Shown here: piece by piece, positions 1 through 10,098 of the stretch
How the letters are laid out: every line of letters begins with the position of its first letter
Position numbering within the stretch: the first letter of the stretch is position 1
Assembly (NCBI GenBank): GCA_002633005.1
Contig: NMRA01000508.1
Coordinates: 270,100-292,658, forward strand
Length of the DNA stretch: 22,559 bases
Reading direction: 5' to 3'
DNA from: Phoronis australis
Taxonomy: Eukaryota; Phoronida; Phoronidae
Position numbers and translations under genes: made by a program
The notes under the pieces: generated by a model
What the model saw: the letters and a program-made list of their open reading frames with translations, nothing else
The model's database searches: none
Told to the model about the DNA's origin: nothing

Positions 1-1215
1 AAAACTTGCCGACTGATGCGTCGCTGAATCGCGATCGTCAATAGGAAAACTTGAACTCTTGAATAAAAATATAGTTTCGACTCAACAAATTACCTGAAAT
101 CTTCCTTATGTTTTACAATTTTTAAAGTTCATGTGGAGTCCAGATTAATTGCGATTAAGTCCAAATGTGCGCTACATCGTACCCCATAACACGAGAAAAA
201 TCTCTGGATGAATACACATGTTGTTGTCACGTGACGTTTGTTTTGAAGTTCGTCTGCGTATGAGAGTGAGTGAGCGTGCGTGTGCGGGTCATCGATGACA
301 GACTTTTTTGTTACAAAAGGCGGAGGATTATGCAAGAAAATGGCGTTTACTAGATTGTTTTTCTCTTAAACGGCTGCAACATGCAAGGTGAGTGCTGGTT
401 AGCTCACAGATTTTGTGTGCACAGGCCGACTGTCGTTAGCTCTGCCGTGGAGTATTAATAGTCCAAGGCTCGATCTACATGTTGGGGACGAGGTGAACTA
501 CCGGGCTGTGTAAAGGTTATTGCTGAAGGATTGATTTTCACTTTGTCCAACGGGTGAAATAGATGGTCAGGCGGTTGGTTTAAGTTGTTTTTTCTTGCCT
601 GTAACAGAAAAGAAATATTAGCAAATTGTAAAAGAAAAGACAAGACAAAACTACATTTGTAAGGCAGGACATACTTGGCATTTCATGTTTATGTGTAGAA
701 ACTAATAACTTTTGTACCCAAGTCTTATTTAATATCTGAATTAAAATATGTGACACAGGCTAAAAGTGATTTAACAATGTGTATTTTTCATGACACTTAA
801 AATGTGCTTCTGATCTCAACAAGTAAAATTCATTCTAGGTGTCAATTTTTTTCCAATGCAATGTTACGACATTTACTTATTCATGCCAATTGATAACTGA
901 GCTGGTGATCCTGGGATTGGGGTCCACGATAAAATAAGGAAACTCACTCATCTAGAGAATTTTATTGGAAACAGCATAGTTTTGAAGAGAAACTGCTGTG
1001 AAAAAAAGTCACTCTTGACTTCTCTGCATCACGTACCATACACCTCTTATTTTGGGAGCACCCCACCCAGGACAATATGCTAGCCTACCCGGCATCGGGT
1101 GAGTTTCCAAAAAGAAACACTTAGTTCCACTCAATAAAACTGTTATTCAGTGGGGTAACTGGTGGGGATAACATCACCGAACGATGTTGATAGAAACTGA
1201 TTGCTAAAAACTTAC
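1..1215. other. Non-coding stretch, nothing clear
   Basis: The stretch is AT-rich with no convincing exon. A plus-strand consensus donor (CAAG|GTGAGT) occurs near 386 just after a GAAAATGGCG word, which could mark an untranslated first exon, but nothing else supports it. Confidence 0.4.
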
Positions 1216-1370
1216 CAAGTAATGTTGTGTAGTCTCCGAATGGAACTGCATAGTCATAGAGCACACACGGGGCTTCAGCATCCACACACTTTTTGTCAGT
1301 TAGTTGACCCTGTTGACCACAATTGTCCACGAATATAGTAACCTTAGGTCTTTTGGGAATTTTTGGCCAC
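1216..1370 (-). CDS. Candidate internal exon of an unidentified Cys-containing protein
   Basis: A 155-base open segment sits between acceptor AGTTTTCGACAG and a consensus donor CTTG|GTAAGTTT, with start phase 2 and end phase 1. It encodes 51 residues: WPKIPKRPKVTIFVDNCG, a stretch with two further Cys, then CVLYDYAVPFGDYTTLL. The Cys spacing and the 'C..YDYAV..GD' motif recall the segment that follows the VWD domain in SUSD2/mucin-4-like proteins ('C.yDya.TGd'), but the match is short and recalled from memory. No neighbouring exon is proven. A strong minus-strand donor at 2898/2897 (CCATG|GTAAGTGG) would be phase-compatible if read as ...SYPW. Whether this is a separate gene from the IgGFc gene 8 kb upstream is unknown. 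Confidence 0.42.
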
Positions 1371-3094
1371 CTGTCGAAAACTTGCACCAGGGAAATTAGC
1401 AGTAATAAGGCTTAGCGCGACGACGTATTTTGATAAAAATTCCATCTTTTACCAGTTGCTTACATCATAGATTATACTATAGTCTATGCTTACATGCAGA
1501 CAGCGACGCATGCGCAATTCAATCACCACTAGTACAGCAGCGACACCGCGAGGAGAATTCTCCGAATAGCCCCATTAAATTAACTCCTTGATTCTTATTT
1601 GGGGACTGAGACATAGTTTCTGCTCACATGAGGAACAGGGGACGTAATAGCGAGTCTCCTTGTCGGAGACTTTTCTCAACATTGTAATAATGTGACGCAA
1701 AATCCGTTGTTCAACACACATGACAGACTACAATGTTCGTATTATCTTGACAACAAATTGCACCAAAGTTAAAATATTTCATGGATTGAAATAATCAATG
1801 CCATTTTGTTTTAACGATTTAAAGAGGTGAGATCGTGCAAAGACACAATTTAACCATAAGGAAATCTACAACAGTTTCGGAGCCATCAATGTAAATTTGA
1901 AATTCAAAACTCCATTAGGACATACATGTACAGGTACTGAGGTAAACGATAAGGTGGGAGTGAATATGAAAGATAAACATGATCGCTATCGCAAGGTGAC
2001 GTCATCGACGAACTAATTGTAGAATTGGGTCCAAAAAATGTTAATGTTTTCACCTACACCGACGACTTGTACATGTACATCACTGCAATAAGCTTCACTA
2101 TAACCCTGATGTCAGAACAAAAATTATCACATCTTAAAGAGGCATGGAACGCGAAAGTTCGTCAACACTGTTTTTTAAACAATTTCCAGAAAAAGCACAA
2201 AATTCACGATTTTTGAAATACGCACGAAGCAAAAACTGATTACCACAGAGTTTCTAATCTCACATTTTCAATAAAAAGGAAACGCGCTACGTCTGCGTCT
2301 TGCCATACCAAATATCTAGAGACTACGTGCTTTGCCTTGTGGGAGAAAAATCGACGAATTGGCAAGCAGTTGACAGATGTTTTTTCTCGTGAAATTTGAA
2401 ATTAAAAGAAAATGCTTTGCTATGAACTGAAATGAAAAAATTCAACGAAAAACCCTCAAAACACATGGTGGGCAGGTTGAATTCTGTTTCAGTATTGCAA
2501 TTTTAGTCTGTTTATCGCGTCCCAGGCCTCTTTAAGATCACGTGGATTTGACGTTGTGTTTTGCGTTCTCGGTGTTGAAATAGCGGGTGCTTTAATTGTT
2601 TCTTGTCATAATTTGAAGAATGTTTGGAATTATTGAAGAAAAAATATCTTCTTTATGCCTTGTAGTCTACATGTACATTAACTGAAGGGTTAGGGTTAAC
2701 GAATTAACCGCTACAAAACCGGGCGTTTCTGAAAAAAAAAATACCAAAGGGTGCTTTTTTTAAATCATGGGCTTGTATCCTAACTTTCCAGCTTCACTGC
2801 AATTAAAATGCAGTCGAGAATCCCGAGCGACTGACTGCCTGGGAATCCCAGCTTTGCACGTACACCTATCGCTTTTGCTCTGAAGTTCACCACTTACCAT
2901 GGGTATGACGTCTCTGTACGTTTGGTCTTTACCAACGACCCTGATGCTATAATGTCACGATTTTGAAATGGAAATACGTGCAATTAGTAGCAGTGCATTA
3001 ATGAAGTAGACCTACATGTAGGTGTTCACTAATCGATAGACTACAGAGTTGTTGTCGTCAGAACTGTTTCAATCTGCTTTTTACTATAACACTT
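1371..3094. other. Non-coding stretch, nothing clear
   Basis: No exon is supported. CpG-bearing sequence with an NRF-1-like word (GCATGCGCA) lies near 1507. A minus-strand consensus splice donor lies at 2898/2897, and four TACATGTA words occur at 1923, 2070, 2668 and 3013. Confidence 0.4.
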
Positions 3095-4140
3095 AACAAC
3101 CCCGGGGTTAAACGAAAGTATCCCGTGGACAGGGAATTGAAACCAATTTCAAAAGTACAGCGTTTATACATGTACTTACTCCTGTGACAATTACGTAATT
3201 TGATTGCACCAGTCTTACCGCAATTCTTTGAAATCACTAGCTGTTTGCGTGCATAATTGGAGAGCATCCAGGTTAATGCGTAACCAATAAGCAATTCTTT
3301 CATATGTACAGTAATTTACAATTTTCAACGTACACGCCTTGTAGTGACACTGCCCGGCTGAATATGGTCTGTGTAACAGTTCAAGACAGGTCAATGTGTT
3401 GCGATAAGTCACAGTGTAATAGTTAACGACTCCTCCGTGTGTTGTGACTAGTCACATTGTAATAGTTCTCGACTCCTCTATGTGTTGTGACAAGTCACAT
3501 TGTAATAGTTCACGACTCCTCTGTGTGTTGTGACATGTCACAATGTAATATTTCGATCAGGATTTATCAATTTTTTTTGACGTGTTACATTGTAATAGCC
3601 CCCATACCAAAAGACCATGTTTGCCGCAAGCTTGCAGCAAACATGCCGCGTAATTTTACGGCGACACTTTCCCCTGAACGGCCCACCATAATTCAGCCAC
3701 CTACCTCGTCGTCTACAAGACCTATGTTCGTTGAACAGAACAAAGGAAATATGGGCGACCATTCAGGAGTCGCGTAGAGAAACGTATGAATAAAAAGTAG
3801 GCCTTAGAGGCTATAAATAGAGATGAGTAATGCAAAATAAACCCTAAGGACTGGTCTCAAAATAAAGAGACAAGTGTCAAAATAATGACGATAAATGCAT
3901 TTAACAAGTTAAATTTAATAAATGCAATTGCTTTAAAACAACAAAGGCAGTGTTACCTGCATGTTGTGTAAACAAGCACAATAAATATCAATACAAACCA
4001 TACACAAATATATGATCCAGTTTTACCAAATGTGCAAGTATTAGCATTTAGAGCAATTTGTACTTTCCAACATTTGAAATTATCTCATAATCAGGTGGTA
4101 GCTGCCAGTCTGTAGCTACAGTAAAATTTTGTCTATTTCG
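3095..4140. repeat. Duplicated segment 1, first copy
   Basis: It matches 4142-6028 in the same orientation. 3095 to about 3653 pairs with 4142 to about 4740, and 3729-4140 pairs with 5613-6028, with a few substitutions and small indels. The middle differs: 3654-3728 here against about 870 bases in the other copy. The match stops exactly at the ambiguous base 4141. Both halves hold a TATA-like CTATAAATAG (near 3810 here) that I do not assign to a gene. Confidence 0.85.
3399..3570. repeat. 43-bp tandem repeat, four units
   Basis: Units start at 3399, 3442, 3485 and 3528, spaced exactly 43. The unit core is TTGTGACTAGTCACATTGTA, containing the palindrome GTGACTAGTCAC, followed by ATAGTTCACGACTCCTCTGT. 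The first and last units diverge most. Confidence 0.9.
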
Positions 4141-4141
4141 N
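4141..4141. other. Ambiguous base at duplication junction
   Basis: A single 'n' separates the end of the first copy from the start of the second. It most likely marks a contig join rather than an unread base. Confidence 0.8.
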
Positions 4142-4445
4142 AACAACCCCGGGGTTAAACGAAAGTATCCCGTGGACAGGGAATTGAAACCAATTTCAAA
4201 AGTACAGCGTTTATACACGTACTTACTCCTGTGACAATTACGTAATTTGATTGCACCAGTCTTACCGCAATTCTTTGAAATCACTAGCTGTTTGCGTGCA
4301 TAATTGGAGGGCATCCAGGTTAATGCGTAACCAATAAGCAATTCTTTCATATGTGCAGTAATTTACAATTTTCAACGGACACGCCTTGTAGTGACACTGC
4401 CCGGCTGAATATGGTCTGTGTAACAGTTCAAGACACGTCAATGTG

Positions 4446-4660
4446 TTGCGATAAGTCACAGTGTAATAGTTCACGACTCCTCCGTGTGTTGTGACTAGTC
4501 ACATTGTAATAGTTCTCGACTCCTCTATGTGTTGTGACAAGTCACATTGTAATAGTTCACGACTCCTCTGTGTGCGTTGACTAGTCACAGTGTAATAGTT
4601 CTCGACTCCTTTGTGTGTTGTGATATGTCACACTGTAATATTTCGATCAGGATTCATCAA
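4446..4660. repeat. 43-bp tandem repeat, five units
   Basis: Units start at 4446, 4489, 4532, 4575 and 4618, again spaced 43, and are homologous to the array at 3399. The extra unit begins at 4575 (CGTTGACTAG), so unit number differs between the two copies of the duplicated segment. Confidence 0.9.
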
Positions 4661-4711
4661 TTTTTTTTGACGTGTTACATTGTAATAGCTCCCCATACCA
4701 AAAGACCATGT

Positions 4712-4880
4712 TTGCCGCAAGCTTGCAGAAAACATGCCGCAAGCTTGCGGCAAACAATTTTGTTTGCAGCAAACCAGCCGCAAAGTTTGCAGGAGTTTGC
4801 CGCTAGCCGCAACTCAGCCGCACACATTGCCGCAACCTTGCTGCAAACACTGAAGTTTGCAGGAATGTTGCGGCAAACTT
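4712..4880. repeat. Cluster of GCCGCAAGCTTGCGGC palindromic words
   Basis: This is a run of variants of TTTGCCGC, AAGCTTGC and GCGGCAAAC in both orientations. It includes the perfect 18-base palindrome TGCCGCAAGCTTGCGGCA at 4735-4752. The cluster begins after CCCATACCAAAA, a word also found at the edge of the cluster near 3600 and, inverted, at 8592-8605. It is not a simple tandem repeat, because the words are shuffled. Confidence 0.75.
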
Positions 4881-4895
4881 GGTGATTGAAAAAGT

Positions 4896-5059
4896 TTTGC
4901 GGGAAAGTTGCAGGAAACTTTATTGTTGAAAAATGTTTGCGGGAAAGTTGCAGGAAACTTTATTGGTTAAAAAGTGTTTGCGGGAAAGTTGCAGGAAACT
5001 TTATTGGTGAAAAAGTGTTTGCGGGAAAGTTGCAGGAAACTTTATAGGTGAAAAGTGTT
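4896..5059. repeat. 40/41-bp tandem repeat, four units
   Basis: Units begin TTTGCGGGAAAGTTGCAGG at 4896, 4936, 4977 and 5018. Each contains AAAGTTGCAGGAAACTTT, which can form a 6-bp hairpin (AAAGTT/AACTTT). The array directly continues the palindromic-word cluster and shares its GCGG and TTGCAGG words. Confidence 0.85.
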
Positions 5060-5193
5060 CTCAAGAATAGGTGAAAAAGGGCTTACACAAAATTTGCCGT
5101 AAACTTAAAGTGTTAGCATTAATATTGTGACAATGTTAGAAATTGTGAAATTGTTTTTTTATTTTCTAAATTTCAAAGAAACCCCAAATCCCA

Positions 5194-5207
5194 GAAGCTA
5201 AGCAGGG
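5194..5207 (+). other. 5S rRNA-like fragment
   Basis: GAAGCTAAGCAGGG equals 14 bases of the internal promoter (box A) region of animal 5S rRNA. The following CCGAG is close to the usual TCGGG. The rest of a 5S gene is not evident, so this is at most a remnant, for example from a 5S-derived SINE, or a chance match. Confidence 0.3.
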
Positions 5208-5561
5208 CCGAGTTACTTATTTTAGATTACTTACCTAAATGTGGCCTATTGTTGGGTAAGTTACATTGTTAAAAACAGCAAATGCTCAAAAATGACCAAC
5301 TGCAACCTAAAACACTAGAGAAGATAACTGCATCTGTATGTTCTTTGTTTTTTATTCAGTCACTATACTTAACAAGTTTTCATTTTCCTTCCACTGCTGT
5401 CACAGTCAGTACAACAAAATATTTTATCGTAATCTATTTTGCCCGGGGTACGCCACGAGCTATGTTGCAGAGTAAAACAAGAGGAGGATTGGGAATATTT
5501 GTCATTTATTATGACGTAATAGATAAAACTAATTAAGACTCTGCAAGATGGGCATGAAGAG

Positions 5562-5603
5562 AACGAACGTAGGTCTTGTAGACGACGAGGTAGGTGGCTG
5601 AAT
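5562..5603 (-). repeat. 42-bp block inverted relative to 3691-3732
   Basis: The reverse complement of 3691-3732 matches this block at 41 of 42 positions, whereas all neighbouring sequence of the two duplicated copies matches in direct orientation. Confidence 0.85.
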
Positions 5604-6028
5604 GAGAGACCACGTTGAACAGAACAAAGGAAATATGGGCGACCATTCAGGAGTCGCGTCAGTAGAGAAACGTATGAATAAAAAGTAGGCCCTAGAGGCT
5701 ATAAATAGAGATGAGTAATGCAAAATAAACCCTAAGGACTGGTATCAAAATAAAGAGACAAGTGTCAAAATAATGACGATAAATGCATTTAACAAGTTAA
5801 ATTTAATAAATGCAATTGCTTTAAAACAACAAAGGCAGTGTTACCTGCATGTTGTGTAAACAAGCACAATAAATATCAATACAAACCATCCACAAATATA
5901 TGATCCAGTTTTACCAAATGTGCAAGTATTAGCATTTAGAGCAATTTGTACTTTCCAACATTTGAAATTATCTCATAATCAGGTGGTAGCTGTCAGTCTG
6001 TAGCTACAGTAAAATTTTGTCTATTTCG

Positions 6029-8336
6029 GACAAAAATAATTGCCAAAAATTACTCATTTTGATTTTTCAAGGACATTTAGCATTGTTGTGAAGACTCATA
6101 ATTTTTTCAAAATATTGTCGTTCAGCAGCTATGGTACGGACTTGGATATGACTCGGGATTCTTGTGGTACCTGCCACATTATTTATGAAAAAATAAGAAA
6201 TTTAATTTCACCAGTGTCCTTATATTATTGTTTTATGCTTCTAAGGTTATTGTTCACTTTAATCATACTAGCCCACCTACATGTTGAACTGCTAGGACTG
6301 TTTTCAAGGAATGCCTCTTGGAATACATTAATGTTTAATGCCTCTAGGGCTATTGATTGTTTATTTAAATTATGCTAGCCCAGCCACATGTTGATCTGGT
6401 GGGACTCTTATCAAGGAAAGCATGTGGTTGCAAAGGTTACATGCCTGGGAAGTGACCTATAAGCTTTCATTTGAACCAAATTCAAACGGTTTTGGTACAG
6501 CCTAGACTCTACATGGATAACTGAAGAACTGTGTGGATGTGAGTTTTGAATTTAAAATTGTATTTACATTGATGTGATTGTCAAATAAAATTACTTAGCC
6601 TTCATTCATGAATCAGTAGTTTTGGTCTTACAAACAAAAGCAAGTTGATTTTCTTACTGATTCAGCCAAATTGGAGGTTACAATGGTTAGGGAAAAGTAC
6701 AGCACAGATGTCAAATGAGTTAACAGGGGTTGAGACCAGATTCAACAAGTTTTCAAAACATTGTCAAGTTACATGTAACCAGTCCTTCAAAATAATCACC
6801 TAATTGAGACTGTAAAACTTAAGTTTGTGTCAATTTTAACATCGCTCTCTCACTGTTTGATTCACAATAGGAACAACAATTTTTTATTTTGGTTAAATGC
6901 ATGGTAATTATTGGGCACAAAATAAGATTAGCATGTTGTATATTTAACTACTGGTAGGTGTTTTAACTGCCATCACCTTCAGTCATACGCATTCTCAGTC
7001 TGCAGTCAAACTATTGAACACAAGTTTAACTGTCTGTTCATACATGAGCAGAAGAGCAAATGTTCGACTTAAAACGTAACGGAGATTCTAATAATGCTAT
7101 CACAAATGCCTTTTTGTGGAAAGTGAAATGGCACTCATATTTTAGGTTTGTAAATATTGAGTGACATAATGTACTTGATGAAAGCCAGAGACACTGCAGA
7201 AGTTACGAGGCAACAAGTTGGAGTTGAAAACACCAGAAAAAATATGGCGTACACAGCATCTCAAGGTTGGGTCGAACAAACATGGATGAAAACACTAGCG
7301 ATCATCCCATATGAACCCTATGGAACACCTCCGATTGCTTTAATGGAGAATAGTCTGAAGTACAATGTGTTTAGAACGTTCACTAGTATGGTAATAACTG
7401 GATATAACCTCTGTAGTTGTTCTTTTCAACACCATGGTAATATTGTAAAATAGAAAGGTATAATTTATGGTTGATGCCTTAGATAAATGAATGATGTTAT
7501 TGGATGATATCGCTATAGCCGAAATATTGCAAAATTCAACATAGGCCTACAAGTTCAATGATAGCCCATTCAGTAGACTGATGTATCATAAAACCATATT
7601 TGGGAAGCAAAAATAGTAATCGATGAAGTATTCGACAGTTTTCAAGTATTTTAGATGAACATGGGAAAAACAAATATGTTTATAATTGTTAAGAGTGATT
7701 TTTTTCAGTTGGCAAGTAATGAGGTAATTTAAAATAAAATGCTTAAATATGCTCGACATGCTGTTCTAAGCATGCCTTTCCACGGGGGAAAGTCAGATTT
7801 CATGGTTTTCTCCACTGGCATTCGACATATTTTGCGCCATTTTCAATGCTAATAAACACCCCGTTGGGTGCATTTCAACGCTATGTGTTGCTGTTGTTAG
7901 TTTAGTCAAGTAAATAATATCGTTGTTGCAATTATTATAGATTTTGTCGTGCGTTAAGAATAAAACATCTCGGTATATTGTAATTAAAGCTTGGCATACA
8001 TTCAAGTTGTTCTCTCAAGACACAATTTTGATTGTAATACAAGTATTATTACTAATTGACACTGTAGACACTTTTATAGTTTCTGTTATTCATTGTCATG
8101 TGATTTTGTTTTAATTTCTAGTCATTATACATCAGATTGAAAATTATCATGTTAAATCCAGTGTGCAGCTGATTGTGTATTTTCTTGCTTTAACAAGCAG
8201 GCATGCAATAAAAATTATGTATTTGTCAGCTGGCATTTCTACATTAAATTATTCATGTCACAATTCAAGTATGTTGTAGTATTCCATCCAATATTTTTTC
8301 GGGTGGTTCGCAGAAACTTCTATATAACCCCATGAA
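6029..8336. other. AT-rich stretch without recognised gene
   Basis: Open frames here are short, Met-rich and show no family motif or paired splice sites. The longest plus-strand frames, at 6040-6378 and 7157-7453, have AT-driven composition. One TACATGTA lies at 6770. No repeat was recognised. Confidence 0.45.
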
Positions 8337-8592
8337 GATGTTTGCGGCAAGCTTGCAGCAATGTGTGCGGCTGGGTTGCAGGAACTGTTCCATATCCATA
8401 GAGATGTTTGCGGCAAGCTTGCAGCAATGTGTGCGGCTGCGTTGTAGGAACTGTTCCATATAAGGACATAGAGATGTTTGCTGCAAGCTTGCGGCAAACT
8501 TCATTTGCATGGTAAAAGTTTGCTGCATGTTTGCGGCAAGCATGCCGCAAGCTTGCGGCAATGTTTGCGGCTGGGTTGCAGGAAGGCTTTTT
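8337..8592. repeat. Palindromic-word cluster, inverted relative to 4712-4880
   Basis: Two long units begin at 8337 and 8403 (66 and 70 bases apart), each starting GATGTTTGCGGCAAGCTTGC, and a third partial unit begins at 8473. The same 18-base palindrome seen at 4735 recurs at 8543-8560. The right edge reads TTTTTTTGGTATGGG, the inverse of the left edge CCCATACCAAAA of the other cluster. Past the edge, TTGTGACAAGTCAC near 8620 echoes the 43-bp tandem unit. This looks like another copy of the same family in opposite orientation. Confidence 0.75.
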
Positions 8593-8746
8593 TTGGTATG
8601 GGTCCTTACTCCCCACTGTATTGTGACAAGTCACGATTTTCATTCTGTTATGAGAATTCACACTGTTTTTGTGAATTGTGACTTTTTGTTGATCACCTAA
8701 GCAGTGACATTCCTGCATCGGTGACTACCTTTCGCCAACCGTCAGA

Positions 8747-8822
8747 AGACAGTGTGGCTCAGTGGTTTGAGCTCCGCCGGGACTATCGTTTCGGAGACCC
8801 GAGTTCAAATCCTGGCTTTACT
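8747..8822 (+). mobile_element. tRNA-like head of a probable SINE
   Basis: An A-box-like word (TGGCTCAGTGG, 8755-8765) and a B-box-like word (GTTCAAATCC, 8803-8812) lie at tRNA spacing. A D-stem GCTC/GAGC (8757-8760 with 8769-8772) and a T-arm CCGAG-TTCAAAT-CCTGG with one mismatch can form. A 5-bp stem CTCCG/CGGAG encloses an oversized 13-base loop, and the acceptor stem does not pair. It is therefore a degenerate tRNA-derived promoter rather than a working tRNA. SINE body, tail and target duplications were not resolved. Confidence 0.55.
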
Positions 8823-9595
8823 GGCAGACAATCGATCTTGTAGCACAAATGTGCCTCCTACTCCTCCGAGCTCTGTCTTACAAGTGAGTGTACGCAAGGG
8901 AGTGAATGAGAACATGGATATGATGCGAAACCGACCTCTGTTGACAATGCTCATGGTTTTGCCTTTTGCCAATTAGTTCACCGCTGAATCTAATATACTC
9001 GTGTCGCCGTGAACTGATGCAAACAGAAAGATTTTTTTTGCCTCTGAAATCAATGTCTGGCTTAAATGACAGGGTAAATATTTCCCGTATTGTCTGCTTT
9101 CAAATTTTTCGCTTTCCTTATGCTCCCATGTCTATCACATACCTGGATTTCGTATGCACGTTTCTCAACTCTCGGCGTTATTCCATGACATCGTGAAATT
9201 TCAGTCTTCCTCTGGTAGAGCACTCCATCCCTTTGTCCTGTGCACCACCTGTCCGTAGCACGTAGTTTTCGCCGTGCCCCTTAATTACACCCGCCCATGT
9301 TCAATAGCCCACGTCGCATCCTTCAGTTTGTTATGTGGATATTCACGGCTCTTTGTTTGCATCACCTTGGACTCGGCTTTTCCGTCTACTACAACTAAAT
9401 TGTCTTGCCGTCACTCCTCTGTAAAGTATGCTTCCCTAGCTCGTCCAGCAAAGTCACGTGACTACCTCGCTACTCAAACGTTTCCTCGTTAACCAGTTAC
9501 CGCGTTGTCTCCTTTATGAGTAGCCTCATCAATGCCGTCAAACGCCGCCCATTGTCTGTTCCGTGGGCGCAATTAACGTGTTGCCCAATGTCTAT
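8823..9595. other. Probable SINE body and 3' flank of the IgGFc-type gene
   Basis: The stretch lies directly downstream of the gene's stop codon on the minus strand, so part of it is presumably 3' UTR. I see no unambiguous minus-strand AATAAA. Short plus-strand open frames here have no recognisable motif. Confidence 0.4.
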
Positions 9596-10098
9596 TCATT
9601 GCCAGTCATCCGGGTACTGGACCTGGCCTATTGCTATGTCTTGTGTCACTTCCTCTCCTTTTCCCTTCTCAATGGTAGCTTTTATTTTCCCCTTGTCTCC
9701 CAATTCCGTTTTCACTGCTTCTGCCTCCTCTGCTACTTGTCGCGCTAAGTCTTTCTTCAAAATTGCATCTTGCCTTTTTGTTTCTTCTTTTCTTGCTTTT
9801 TCCTTGGCCATCTGTGCCTCTTTTTCGGCCTTCTGCTTCTGAAGTTTCTTCATTTTTGCCTCGCCCTTTTTCTTGTCAACATCGCTGCTTCCCTCATCAG
9901 TGCTGTCTTCTTCACTGCTATCTTCGTCTTTATCATCGTCACTACTGTCTTCATCGTCGCTATCGTCGTCACTGTCGAAGTGTTTTTTTACTCTGTATAC
10001 ACCAAAGCACGTGAGCAGCATAATCACTACAATCGATGCGCCGATTGCCCAAGATTTGTAGCCCTTATCGAACGAGACGTCTGCATCTATGGGATAGC
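9596..10098 (-). CDS. Exon e: transmembrane helix and acidic/charged tail, stop codon
   Basis: The acceptor TTAATTGGTTGCAG is followed by a phase 1 reading frame, giving YPIDADVSFDKGYKS and then a 20-residue hydrophobic span (WAIGASIVVIMLLTCFGVYR). A basic VKKH stop-transfer segment follows. The next 40 or so residues are almost only Asp, Ser and Glu and contain many casein kinase 2-type sites. The last 90 or so residues are Lys/Glu/Ala-rich, with features of a single charged helix or coiled coil, ending YPDDWQ then TGA at 9598-9596. The topology predicts a cytoplasmic tail. The secreted vertebrate FCGBP has no such tail. I see no clear AATAAA in the kilobase after the stop on this strand. 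Confidence 0.78.

Larger units (their letters stand above)
4142..6028. repeat. Duplicated segment 1, second copy
   Basis: It starts at the first base after the 'n', with the same bases as 3095 onward, and keeps matching until the homologue of 4140, after which unique sequence follows. It carries an additional central block (4741-5612) with palindromic words, a 41-bp tandem array and a 5S-like fragment. It has one more 43-bp tandem unit than the first copy. Confidence 0.85.

Noticed and set aside
2686-2700. GGGTTAGGGTTA resembling telomeric repeat
   Set aside because: Fewer than three units; chance or an ordinary interstitial scrap.
3805-3820. TATA-like CTATAAATAG as a promoter
   Set aside because: No gene starts downstream in either copy of the duplicated segment.
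3058-4474. Recurrent short minus-strand frames in both copies of duplicated segment 1
   Set aside because: They recur only because the DNA is duplicated. They differ by frame breaks and lack domain similarity or splice sites.
7157-7453. 98-codon plus-strand open frame
   Set aside because: No family motif, Met- and AT-driven composition, no supporting splice or start context.
8748-8822. Functional tRNA gene
   Set aside because: The acceptor stem does not pair and the anticodon loop is oversized, so a SINE head fits better.
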